NCBI GenBank assembly: GCA_017408535.1
Contig: JAFQUL010000201.1
Coordinates: forward strand, 1 to 26,815
Length of the DNA: 26,815 bases
Source: Clostridia bacterium
GTDB lineage: Bacteria > Bacillota > Clostridia > Oscillospirales > CAG-272
Direction of reading: 5' to 3'
Below the pieces are notes generated by a model. The model saw only the letters and a list, made by a program, of their open reading frames with translations. It was not told the DNA's origin and did no database searches. Positions 1 to 7,096 of the stretch are shown here, one piece after another. Numbering within the stretch: position 1 is the stretch's first letter; every line of letters begins with the position of its first letter. The position numbers were made by a program, and so were the translations under genes.

Positions 1-58
1 GCTTCGAGCTAAGCGAAAGATAATTAAAGCAAACGTCTGACGCAAATAAAAGCTTCAC
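1..58 (-). CDS. Start of a leftward gene cut by the window edge
   Basis: An open frame starts with GTG at 58 and runs off the left edge after 19 codons with no stop. The visible N-terminus reads MKLLFASDVCFNYLSL. A GGAG Shine-Dalgarno lies at 68-71, nine bases upstream of the GTG, and a consensus promoter on the same strand lies at 97-125, so promoter, RBS and start are properly ordered. The hydrophobic strand followed by a Ser-Asp resembles the first strand of a hydrolase-like fold, but 19 residues cannot identify a family and no function is assigned. Confidence 0.5.
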   Translation of the reverse strand, partial: MKLLFASDVCFNYLSLSSK

Positions 59-96
59 TTTGTTTTTCTCCGTAATCTGCTTGATTCTGTCATTTA

Positions 97-125
97 AGTA
101 TAACACCTCGGGAACTCTTTGTCAA
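97..125 (-). promoter_or_regulatory. Consensus sigma-A promoter for the leftward edge gene
   Basis: On the minus strand TTGACA (120-125) is followed by a 17-base spacer and TATACT (97-102). It points off the left edge and precedes the GTG start at 58 by about 40 bases. Confidence 0.75.
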
Positions 126-151
126 TCGCGAAATGCTCTTAAGGTATAAAT

Positions 152-174
152 AAAACCGCCCCTGTGGGGCGGTT
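152..174 (-). terminator. Terminator of the mscL/oxidoreductase unit
   Basis: A perfect 9-bp GC-rich stem (154-162 with 166-174, arms AACCGCCCC and GGGGCGGTT) with a 3-base loop is followed on the minus strand by a T-rich run. It starts 6 bases past the stop codon of the oxidoreductase gene and separates that unit from the leftward edge gene. Confidence 0.85.
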
Positions 175-180
175 ATTCTG

Positions 181-1245
181 TTATTTGAGTATTACCTCGC
201 GGCCGAGCTCGGACGAGTCATAGATACCCTGCATTATCTTCGCAGTCTTGATGACGTAATCAATATGAGACTGAAGCTTCTCACCTGTCTCAATAGAGCG
301 GACAAAGGAATCTATCTCTACTTGGTACATATCCTTATCGTCAAATGCGGGGCGGCAGTTAACGAACTGCTTGTCCTTTACGGTGTAATAGATAAAGTCA
401 CCGCAATAGTGCAGATGTATTCCACCCTTGTCGCCGATAAAGTCAATATATCTTTCCTCCGGCTCTATGTTCTGTGCCCAACAGCCGTTAAAGGATATTG
501 TGGGACCTTCTGTACGGATAAAGCCGGTAACAAAGTCCTCAACGTTATAAACACCGTTTAAGTCCTTGGAATGCTCTGCCCACATACTGTCATAAACGTA
601 ATTCGGCATATCACAGCCGAGAACGCTGTGAGCGTGACCGGTAACGGAACGTGGCTCAGGCTCACCAAGGCAGTAGAGTGCAAGATCAAAATAGTGTACG
701 CCCCAGTCGATAAGTACACCGCCGCCGGCTACTTCCTTGTTAGTATAAAGACCGCCAAGGCCGGGAATAGAGCGGTGAGCGCGGAAGGAAACGTAAACGT
801 GATATACGTTACCGAGGTCTCCTGCGGCGATCATTCTTTTGATCTCGTTTACTGCGCCGTTATATCTGTTTACTACACCGATAACAAGGTTGACCCCGGT
901 CTCCTTCTGAACCTTCTGCATCAGAAGTGCATCCTCAAGAGTCTTTGCGGCAGGCTTCTCACACAGAACGTGCTTGCCGGCACGCATTGCATCGATCGCA
1001 ATGGTGGGGTGAGTATTATTGGGGGTGCAGATAGAAACCGCAACTACCTCAGGATCGTTTATTACCTCGTGATAATCGGTAACAGCAATGCCGCAACCGT
1101 TCTTCTTAACGGCATTCTCTGCCCTTTCGGGTATAATGTCGCAGAAATATTTTATTTCTACCGACTCATTTGCCATATAACTGGGTACGTGCGCGCCGCA
1201 GCCGATACCGCCACAGCCGATGACACCAACTTTAATTTTTTTCAT
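181..1245 (-). CDS. Gfo/Idh/MocA family NAD(P)-dependent oxidoreductase
   Basis: A 354-residue cytosolic dehydrogenase of the Gfo/Idh/MocA family, the usual length for the family. The N-terminal Rossmann domain shows the nucleotide-binding motif GCGGIG at residues 10-15. The family Glu-Lys-Pro motif (CEKP) is at 95-98, Lys97 being the usual catalytic lysine. The C-terminal alpha/beta domain carries Asp180 and His184 in IDWGVHYFD, the usual substrate-site positions. Members oxidise or reduce sugars, inositols or related polyols; the substrate cannot be told from sequence. The gene lies 27 bases downstream of mscL on the same strand, has only a weak AGG-type RBS, and is probably co-transcribed with it, ending at the terminator at 152-174. 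Long plus-strand open frames opposite it are shadows. Confidence 0.92.
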   Translation of the reverse strand: MKKIKVGVIGCGGIGCGAHVPSYMANESVEIKYFCDIIPERAENAVKKNGCGIAVTDYHEVINDPEVVAVSICTPNNTHPTIAIDAMRAGKHVLCEKPAAKTLEDALLMQKVQKETGVNLVIGVVNRYNGAVNEIKRMIAAGDLGNVYHVYVSFRAHRSIPGLGGLYTNKEVAGGGVLIDWGVHYFDLALYCLGEPEPRSVTGHAHSVLGCDMPNYVYDSMWAEHSKDLNGVYNVEDFVTGFIRTEGPTISFNGCWAQNIEPEERYIDFIGDKGGIHLHYCGDFIYYTVKDKQFVNCRPAFDDKDMYQVEIDSFVRSIETGEKLQSHIDYVIKTAKIMQGIYDSSELGREVILK

Positions 1246-1272
1246 TTCTGTACCTACGATCTTATTGCCGAA

Positions 1273-1737
1273 TTATTTGTCTTCGCTATCTTTTTTGAGC
1301 ATCTCACGGATCTCGCAAAGAACGGAAAGCTCTGTTTCCTTAGGCTCCTCGGGCTTCTGCTCCTCGACAACCTCTTCTTCCTTCTTCTTCATTGCTTCAA
1401 GCTTCTTCTGAGCATTTACCATAATACGGAGTACAACAAAGATAGAGAGTGCGATGATGAGGAAGTCTATAACGGTCTGAATGAAATTACCGTATGTAAG
1501 CGCAAGCTCCTTCTGTACGATCTCTCCTGCCTCGTCAAGAACAGCGGGATTAATGATCCACTTGAGCTCGGTGAGAGATACCTTACCGGTAGCAATACTG
1601 ATGAGGGGAGTAATAACGTCGTTTACAAGAGAGGTAATGATCTTACCGAAAGCACCTCCGATAACTACGCCGACTGCCATGTCCACGATGTTACCCTTCA
1701 TTATGAATGTTTTGAAATCAGAGAAAAACTTTTTCAT
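1273..1737 (-). CDS. mscL: Large-conductance mechanosensitive channel MscL
   Basis: A 154-residue inner-membrane channel that opens under membrane tension and releases solutes during hypo-osmotic shock. The N-terminal amphipathic helix (MKKFFSDFKTFIMKGN) is followed by the family signature GNIVDMAVGVVIGGAFG and ITSLVNDVITP of the pore helix TM1. A periplasm-side loop (about residues 48-80) and TM2 (about 84-105) follow. The C-terminus is a charged Lys/Glu-rich segment and a short amphipathic helix typical of the cytoplasmic bundle, slightly longer than the 136-residue E. coli protein. An AAAGGA ribosome binding site precedes the start. It is the first gene of a two-gene unit with the downstream oxidoreductase; no functional link between the two is evident. 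Confidence 0.96.
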   Translation of the reverse strand: MKKFFSDFKTFIMKGNIVDMAVGVVIGGAFGKIITSLVNDVITPLISIATGKVSLTELKWIINPAVLDEAGEIVQKELALTYGNFIQTVIDFLIIALSIFVVLRIMVNAQKKLEAMKKKEEEVVEEQKPEEPKETELSVLCEIREMLKKDSEDK

Positions 1738-1778
1738 GTTTTTGTCCTTTCTGCATAAAGCAAGTTGTTATTAGTCTA

Positions 1779-1807
1779 ATTATATCATCAAATTAATTAG
1801 TTTTCAA
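1779..1807 (-). promoter_or_regulatory. mscL promoter
   Basis: On the minus strand TTGAAA (1802-1807), a 17-base spacer and TATAAT (1779-1784) lie 41 bases upstream of the mscL start. It is divergent from the hydrogenase-maturase promoter at 1927-1955. Confidence 0.8.
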
Positions 1808-1867
1808 CACAAAAATCAATTAACAGCAACATTTTCACGCCAAATCATAAAATATACTTCTCATACT

Positions 1868-1917
1868 AATAAGAAATACACTGCTGATATGGCATATTTT
1901 TGTTATCATTTCTTATT
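1868..1917. repeat. Inverted repeat between the divergent promoters
   Basis: The ten bases AATAAGAAAT at 1868-1877 recur as the exact inverted copy ATTTCTTATT at 1908-1917, with 30 bases between. The right arm ends ten bases before the -35 box of the hyd operon promoter. It could be a regulator site or a chance feature of AT-rich DNA; no known operator consensus is recognised. Confidence 0.4.
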
Positions 1918-1926
1918 GACAAATTC

Positions 1927-1955
1927 TTGACAAACTACTGTAAAAATGTTAAAAT
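1927..1955 (+). promoter_or_regulatory. Promoter of the hydrogenase maturation operon
   Basis: TTGACA (1927-1932), a 17-base spacer and TAAAAT (1950-1955) lie upstream of the TM1266-type gene, predicting a start near 1962 and a leader of about 125 bases. A second TTGACA at 1916-1921 has no good -10 partner at the right distance. Confidence 0.8.
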
Positions 1956-2022
1956 TAGGTGACCTGACATGAGGTTCGCATCTGCGTTCCGGGGTGAAAG
2001 GCGTTTGATAAAGTTTTATGGG

Positions 2023-2076
2023 GCATTTATACCCTTTCAAATGCTGCACCTATGTCGGTGCGGCATTTATTTTTTT
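2023..2076 (+). promoter_or_regulatory. Leader attenuator (terminator/antiterminator) of the hyd operon
   Basis: A terminator sits inside the leader: AAATGCTGCACC (2039-2050) pairs with GGTGCGGCATTT (2057-2068), a 12-bp stem with one T-G wobble, followed by a T run to 2076. Just upstream GCATTT at 2023-2028 can pair with the same AAATGC at 2039-2044, so an antiterminator and the terminator are mutually exclusive. The RBS GGAGG (2077-2081) follows the T run directly. This is the architecture of a riboswitch or protein-controlled attenuator. The sensing part (about 1962-2022) matches no riboswitch class I recognise. Confidence 0.65.
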
Positions 2077-2088
2077 GGAGGATACAGT

Positions 2089-2346
2089 ATGTCTACACGA
2101 ATAGCCGTAATGGGGATAATCGTTGAAAATACCGACTCGGTAGAAACGCTCAATGCCCTGCTCCACGAATACGGAAAATATATCATCGGAAGAATGGGTA
2201 TCCCTTACAAAGAGAAAAATGTAAATATCGTATCCATCGCCATTGACGCGCCACAGGATACTATAGCGGCTCTGGCGGGAAAGGTTGGCAATATTGCGGG
2301 AATAAGTGTTAAGACCGCATATTCAAGCGTTATAACAGATGAATAA
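2089..2346 (+). CDS. TM1266-type iron-only hydrogenase system regulator
   Basis: An 85-residue protein of the TM1266 family, small ferredoxin-fold (NikR C-terminal/ACT-like) proteins encoded beside [FeFe]-hydrogenase maturases and annotated as putative hydrogenase system regulators. Family features seen are the start TRIAVMGIIVEN, the central LLHEYGKYIIGRMGIPY, and the strand NIVSIAIDAP followed by a small helix. The start at 2089 is chosen because GGAGG lies seven bases upstream; the in-frame ATG at 1969 would translate through the leader terminator. Its stop overlaps the hydE start by 8 bases (2339-2346), implying translational coupling. It has no DNA-binding domain of its own, so the regulator label rests on context and family name. 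Confidence 0.9.
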   Translation: MSTRIAVMGIIVENTDSVETLNALLHEYGKYIIGRMGIPYKEKNVNIVSIAIDAPQDTIAALAGKVGNIAGISVKTAYSSVITDE

Positions 2347-3391
2347 AAAAACAAAAGAGATTATTGATAAATTATATACTACTTCTTCCCTTTCAGAGCC
2401 TGAATACCTTGATCTGATAGAAGGTAGGACCGGGGAAGCAGAAGAGTATTTAAGAAGCCTTGCGGTTTCCGTAAGAAAAAAGCACTACGGGAACAAGGTC
2501 TTCATAAGAGGTCTTATCGAGATAAGCAATTACTGTAAAAACGACTGTCTCTACTGCGGAATAAGAAGAAGTAACCGTATGTGCGACAGATACCGTCTCA
2601 CGAAGGACGATATACTTTCCTGTGCCGATACGGGATATGCACTCGGCTTCAGAACATTCGTTATGCAGGGCGGCGAGGACCCTTACTACACGGATGAAAC
2701 AATGTGCGATATAATCGCTGAAATAAAAAGACGTTATCCCGAGTGTGCCGTTACCCTGTCGCTGGGAGAGAGGTCACGGGAAAGCTACAAACGGCTGTTT
2801 GAGGCCGGTGCGGACAGATACCTTCTCAGACACGAAACTGCTGACAGCAATCATTATTCAAGTCTGCATCCAAAGGAGCTGACCCTTGAAAACAGGATAA
2901 AATGCTTACATGAGCTGAAGGAGATCGGCTTCCAGACCGGATGCGGTTTTATGGTAGGGTCACCGTATCAGACAAAGGAGAATATCGCAAAGGATCTGAA
3001 GTTCATCGAGGAGTTTTCTCCCGAGATGTGCGGTATAGGTCCGTTTATTCCGCATAAGGATACCCCCTTCCGTGATTTTACCGCAGGAGACGCTGAGCTT
3101 ACCTGTTACCTTCTCTCGATCGTCAGGCTTGCGGTACCAACGGTACTGCTCCCAGCCACTACCGCTCTCGGAAGTATTCTTGAGGGGGGACGTGAGCTCG
3201 GTATACTGTCGGGGGCTAACGTAGTTATGCCCAACCTCTCACCCGAGGACACAAGAGAAAAATATTCACTCTACAACAACAAGCTTTCAACCGGAGCTGA
3301 ATCAGCAGAAAAGCTGATACTGCTCAAGGAAAAGATCGCATCCATCGGTTATGAAATAGTAACCGAGCGGGGCGACGCAATAAGAAAATAA
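2339..3391 (+). CDS. hydE: [FeFe]-hydrogenase maturase HydE (radical SAM)
   Basis: A 350-residue radical SAM enzyme, the normal HydE length, acting in the cytosol in assembly of the 2Fe subcluster of the [FeFe]-hydrogenase H-cluster. The SAM-cluster motif CX3CX2C is Cys66, Cys70 and Cys73 in SNYCKNDCLYCGIRR, as in HydE. The TIM-barrel continues with the GGED motif (MQGGEDPYYTD), the SLGERS segment, and the RHETAD segment typical of HydE. HydE converts the HydG-derived Fe(CO)2(CN)cysteine complex to the next dithiolate-bound intermediate. It overlaps the upstream regulator by 8 bases and lies 18 bases before hydG, so it is part of one operon. Confidence 0.96.
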   Translation: MNKKTKEIIDKLYTTSSLSEPEYLDLIEGRTGEAEEYLRSLAVSVRKKHYGNKVFIRGLIEISNYCKNDCLYCGIRRSNRMCDRYRLTKDDILSCADTGYALGFRTFVMQGGEDPYYTDETMCDIIAEIKRRYPECAVTLSLGERSRESYKRLFEAGADRYLLRHETADSNHYSSLHPKELTLENRIKCLHELKEIGFQTGCGFMVGSPYQTKENIAKDLKFIEEFSPEMCGIGPFIPHKDTPFRDFTAGDAELTCYLLSIVRLAVPTVLLPATTALGSILEGGRELGILSGANVVMPNLSPEDTREKYSLYNNKLSTGAESAEKLILLKEKIASIGYEIVTERGDAIRK

Positions 3392-3409
3392 TCAAAGGGA
3401 GATATAAAA

Positions 3410-4858
3410 ATGGCTGAATACAATGTAAAATCAATGCATGCCGAGGAATTTATCAACGACGGAGAAATAAGAGAGACTATTGAGTATGCGGAAAAGAATA
3501 AGCACAACGCCGCACTTATTGACGAAATACTTGAAAAGGCCCGTCCGAAGAAGGACGGGAACGGACTTCACTGTGTAGGTCTCAGCCACCGTGAGGCGGC
3601 CGTGCTTCTTGCATGCGACATTCCCGAAAAGAATGAAGCAATGCTTAAGCTGGCAGAGGAGATCAAGCTGGCTTTTTACGGCAACAGAATAGTAATGTTT
3701 GCACCCCTTTACCTTTCAAACTACTGCATAAACGGCTGTGTCTACTGTCCTTATCACTTAAAGAACAAGCATATCGCAAGAAAGAAGCTGACCCAGGAGG
3801 AGGTTCGCCGCGAGGTCATCGCACTCCAGGATATGGGTCAGTAGCGTCTTGCCATTGAGTCGGGTGAGGATCCCGTTAACAATCCCCTTGAATACATTCT
3901 TGAGTGTATCGATACCATTTACAGTATAAAGCATAAGAACGGCGCTATCCGCCGCGTTAACGTAAACATTGCCGCTACCACCGTAGAAAATTACAGAAAG
4001 CTCAAGGATGCCGGCATCGGCACTTACATACTCTTCCAGGAGACCTACCACAAGGAAAGCTACCTTAAGCTTCATCCCTCAGGACCCAAGCACAACTACG
4101 ACTATCATACCGAAGCAATGGACAGAGCGATGGAGGGCGGTATAGACGACGTAGGACTTGGTGTTCTCTTCGGTCTTGAGCTCTATATGTACGAGTTTAT
4201 CGGTCTTATGATGCACGCAGAGCATCTTGAGGCTGTTCACGGTGTCGGTCCTCACACCATAAGCGTTCCCAGGATCAAAAAGGCTGATGATATCGATCCC
4301 GACGTATTCGACAACTCTATTCCCGACGATATCTTCAAGAAGATAATAGCCTGCATCAGAATAGCTGTTCCCTACACCGGTATGATAATCTCTACCCGTG
4401 AGTCAGAGAAGGTCAGAGGCGAGGCTCTCCGTCTGGGTATCTCCCAGATCAGCGGTGCATCCCGTACGTCTGTCGGCGGTTATACCGAGGAGATACGCCC
4501 CCACGACTCAGAGCAGTTTGACGTATCCGACCAGAGAACTCTTGATGAGGTAGTACGCTGGCTGATGGAGCTGGGGCATATCCCCTCCTTCTGTACCGCC
4601 TGCTACAGAGAAGGCAGAACAGGCGACAGATTTATGAGTCTGTGCAAGAGCGGTCAGATACTTAACTGCTGCCATCCAAATGCGCTTATGACCCTCACGG
4701 AGTATCTTGTAGACTACGCAAGCGATGCGACAAGAGAGATCGGCTACAGGATGATCGAGGAGGAGCTTAAGAAAATCCCCACTCAGAAGGTTTACGATAT
4801 CGCCAAAAGGAATATAGAGGATATCAAGGCATCTAACCGCCGCGATTTCCGTTTCTGA
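3410..4858 (+). pseudogene. hydG: HydG (radical SAM tyrosine lyase) interrupted by an in-frame TAG
   Basis: HydG splits tyrosine to p-cresol, CO and cyanide and builds the Fe(CO)2(CN)cysteine synthon for the [FeFe]-hydrogenase active site. Read through the TAG, the frame gives about 482 residues, normal HydG length. Before the stop is the SAM-cluster motif CX3CX2C (Cys106, Cys110, Cys113 in NYCINGCVYCPYH). After it are the barrel strands (RRVNVNIAATTVENY, GTYILFQETYHKESY) and the C-terminal auxiliary-cluster motif CX2CX22C (Cys395, Cys398, Cys421). Conservation on both sides argues for recent loss, an assembly error, or readthrough. There is no ATG, GTG or TTG in frame between the TAG and ATG 4118, so restarting would lose about 91 barrel codons and both pieces alone should be inactive. 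RBS GGGAG precedes 3410. The real stop is TGA at 4856. Confidence 0.9.
3842..3844 (+). other. In-frame amber codon in hydG (codon 145)
   Basis: The codons read GGT CAG TAG CGT CTT GCC. From memory, HydG proteins usually have Gly-His-Lys-Arg-Leu here, so TAG falls where a lysine codon (AAG) is expected, a one-base change, and the preceding CAG falls where a histidine is expected. The reading frame is the same on both sides, so this is a substitution and not a frameshift. Confidence 0.9.
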
Positions 4859-4881
4859 TAAAACACAAAGGAAAAAACAAA

Positions 4882-6087
4882 ATGGGACTTAACGATACTG
4901 TTTCCGCAGACCGCACTCATATAGGCTTTTTCGGTCTGAGAAACGCAGGTAAATCGAGCCTTGTAAACGCAGTGACCGGACAGGACGTATCGGTAGTATC
5001 CGACGTTGCCGGTACCACCACCGACCCTGTCAAAAAGGCGATGGAGATACTGCCGATAGGCCCGTGTATGATAATCGACACACCCGGTCTTGATGACGTA
5101 GGAGAGCTTGGTGAGATGAGAGTCGCCAAAGCAAAAAGGATACTGTCGATGACGGATGCCGCAGTTGTTGTTATTGACGCTGTGAAGGGTATCTCTGATC
5201 TTGACAAAGAGCTTATCGGAGTGATCGAGAGCAAAAAGGTGCCGTACATAACGGTATTTAATAAAGCAGATCTTCTCGAAAAGATACCCTCGTCAGACGA
5301 TACCACCGTTTATACCAGCGCTGCCTCTAACATCGGAATTGAGGAGCTGAAAAACAAGCTGGCAAAGGCAGTAAAGACAGAAGAAAACGATAAGCGTATC
5401 TGCTCTGACCTGCTCTCTCCCGGGGATCACGTGATACTTGTTACCCCGATAGATTCAGCCGCCCCCAAGGGGAGACTTATACTTCCCCAACAGCAGACAC
5501 TGAGAGATATTCTCGATCACGGCTGTACTGCAACGGTCACACGCGAGACAGAGCTTGCGGGAGTACTTTCCCTCTTGAAGAACAAGCCAAAGCTGGTCAT
5601 AACAGACTCTCAGGCCTTTGGCAAGGTATCAAAGATCGTGCCCGACGACGTTATGCTCACCTCCTTCTCTATCCTCTTTGCCAGATACAAGGGGAATCTC
5701 GAGAGAGCAGTCAGAGGTGCGGCAATGCTGTCAAAGATAAATGACGGAGACAAGATACTCATTTCCGAGGGATGTACTCACCACCGCCAGTGCGGTGACA
5801 TCGGTTCTGTAAAGCTTCCGGCATGGATAAAGCAGTATACCGGCAAGGAGCCGATATTTGAATTCTCCTCCGGTAACTCATTCCCCGAGGATCTTTCAGA
5901 GTATTCTTTGATACTCCATTGCGGCGGATGCATGCTGACCGAAAGAGAAATGCTCTTCCGCGGCAGATGTGCCGATGACGCAGAGATACCAATGACCAAT
6001 TACGGCATAGCCATAGCTGAGATACACGGTATACTGAGAAGAAGCCTCGAGCCCTTCCCCCATATTCTCGCTTATCTTGATAAATAA
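4882..6087 (+). CDS. hydF: [FeFe]-hydrogenase maturation GTPase HydF
   Basis: A 401-residue HydF, the scaffold on which the 2Fe subcluster is completed and from which it is delivered to apo-hydrogenase. The N-terminal Era/TrmE-like GTPase domain has the P-loop GLRNAGKSS (residues 18-26), DTPGLDD and NKAD motifs. The C-terminal cluster-binding domain shows the HydF pattern CxH plus HCxxC: Cys298, His300, then His346, Cys347 and Cys350. All key residues are present. AAAGGA lies nine bases upstream of the start. The gene is 23 bases after hydG and 27 before the DMT permease, in the same operon. An intact hydF and hydE beside a stop-interrupted hydG suggests the pathway is still in use or was lost only recently. 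Confidence 0.97.
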   Translation: MGLNDTVSADRTHIGFFGLRNAGKSSLVNAVTGQDVSVVSDVAGTTTDPVKKAMEILPIGPCMIIDTPGLDDVGELGEMRVAKAKRILSMTDAAVVVIDAVKGISDLDKELIGVIESKKVPYITVFNKADLLEKIPSSDDTTVYTSAASNIGIEELKNKLAKAVKTEENDKRICSDLLSPGDHVILVTPIDSAAPKGRLILPQQQTLRDILDHGCTATVTRETELAGVLSLLKNKPKLVITDSQAFGKVSKIVPDDVMLTSFSILFARYKGNLERAVRGAAMLSKINDGDKILISEGCTHHRQCGDIGSVKLPAWIKQYTGKEPIFEFSSGNSFPEDLSEYSLILHCGGCMLTEREMLFRGRCADDAEIPMTNYGIAIAEIHGILRRSLEPFPHILAYLDK

Positions 6088-6114
6088 AACTGCAAAGGAA
6101 AGACTTAAATAGAA

Positions 6115-6984
6115 ATGTCCAAGCCCAAATTATCCGGAGGAATGCTGGTCTTTTTAGGAGCATTGTTCTGGAGTCTTAATTCACCCCTTGTAAAATTTCT
6201 GTCCCTTGATTCCGTTTTTATATGCGGCCTCAGGTCGGTGATTGCGGCAATAACTCTTCTGCCCTTTCTCCGTCCTAAAAAGCTTAAATTTTCGCCCTGG
6301 ATGCTTGTTTATCTTGTATCGTACGCCGCACTGTGTCTGTCGGTCATCTTCTCTCTGAAGCTGACGTCCGCCCCCATCGCCGTGGGAATGCAGTACACCT
6401 CTCTCGTGTGGATATTCATTATTGAGCTTATTGCGACCAGGGTGTTTAACAAGCGGCAGTTTATCCCGATACTGATCATTCTTGCGGGAACTGTCATATT
6501 TATGTGCTCAGGCACCGACAGCTCAAGCTCCCTCGGTAATGCAGTTGCTCTTTCTGAGGGTATATTCTTCACCCTTATGACGATAAGCATAAAGAAAGCT
6601 GCCGGAGATAACCCTGTGGGTCTTGTGGCCCTTGCCAACGTTTTTACAGCCCTTGTAGTGTTCCTCGTATTCCCGTCATCCCTTTCGGTTATCCCGGAGA
6701 TGACTGTTACCGACTGGGTAATAATGATAATTCTCGGTTCTGTCCAGGTCGGCGGAGGCTATACCCTCTACACTATGGGTACACAGAAGACCACACCGCA
6801 AAAGGCATCCATCATATCTCTGTGGGAGGTCATCCTCGGACCTGTATGGGTCGCGCTCTTCCTCGGAGAATACCCTTCCGTCACAGTTATAATCGGATTT
6901 GTGATAATTCTCGTGGGAATAGTTCTTCACTCTCTTGCCGACACAAAAAAATCCGCGGAACTCAAAGAGAAATCTAACATATAA
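6115..6984 (+). CDS. EamA/DMT superfamily permease
   Basis: A 289-residue membrane protein with about ten predicted membrane helices in two EamA repeats of five, the classic drug/metabolite transporter layout. The first repeat has the usual opening (GMLVFLGALFWSLNSPLVKFL) and the second ends with GGYTLYTMGTQKTTPQKAS...LWEVILGPVWVALFLGE, a very typical EamA segment. Such carriers export amino acids or other small metabolites; the substrate here is unknown. It is the last gene of the hydrogenase maturation operon (27 bases after hydF) and is followed at once by a terminator. A permease is not a known maturation factor, so its place in the operon is either incidental or linked to amino acids used by the pathway (inference). 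Confidence 0.92.
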   Translation: MSKPKLSGGMLVFLGALFWSLNSPLVKFLSLDSVFICGLRSVIAAITLLPFLRPKKLKFSPWMLVYLVSYAALCLSVIFSLKLTSAPIAVGMQYTSLVWIFIIELIATRVFNKRQFIPILIILAGTVIFMCSGTDSSSSLGNAVALSEGIFFTLMTISIKKAAGDNPVGLVALANVFTALVVFLVFPSSLSVIPEMTVTDWVIMIILGSVQVGGGYTLYTMGTQKTTPQKASIISLWEVILGPVWVALFLGEYPSVTVIIGFVIILVGIVLHSLADTKKSAELKEKSNI

Positions 6985-6999
6985 TCATCTATAACATAT

Positions 7000-7048
7000 A
7001 AAATCCCCGCCGAATCAGGAGTCTATCCTGAATTCAGCGGGGGTTTTG
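7000..7048 (+). terminator. Terminator of the hydrogenase maturation operon
   Basis: AAAATCCCCGC (7000-7010) pairs with GCGGGGGTTTT (7037-7047), with an inner GAATCAGGA/TCCTGAATTC pairing shortening the loop. The stem ends in a T run on the plus strand and in a T run on the minus strand too, so it can also end transcription of the convergent lipoprotein gene at 7097. Confidence 0.85.
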
Positions 7049-7096
7049 TAATTACTTAACGATCAAATTTTTTCGGTAAAGGAGAGGATACGTCTA

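Noticed and set aside
571..1758. A 395-codon plus-strand open frame opposite the oxidoreductase and mscL genes
   Set aside because: It runs antisense through two clearly recognisable genes, has no matching RBS or family pattern, and reflects codon bias on the opposite strand.
1969..2088. In-frame N-terminal extension of the TM1266-type protein, starting at ATG 1969
   Set aside because: It would be translated through the leader terminator, lies only a few bases after the predicted transcription start, and the family begins at 2089, where a proper GGAGG is found.
4118..4858. C-terminal part of hydG as an independent gene starting at ATG 4118
   Set aside because: No Shine-Dalgarno precedes 4118 and the conserved HydG frame continues upstream to the TAG, so it is part of the interrupted gene.
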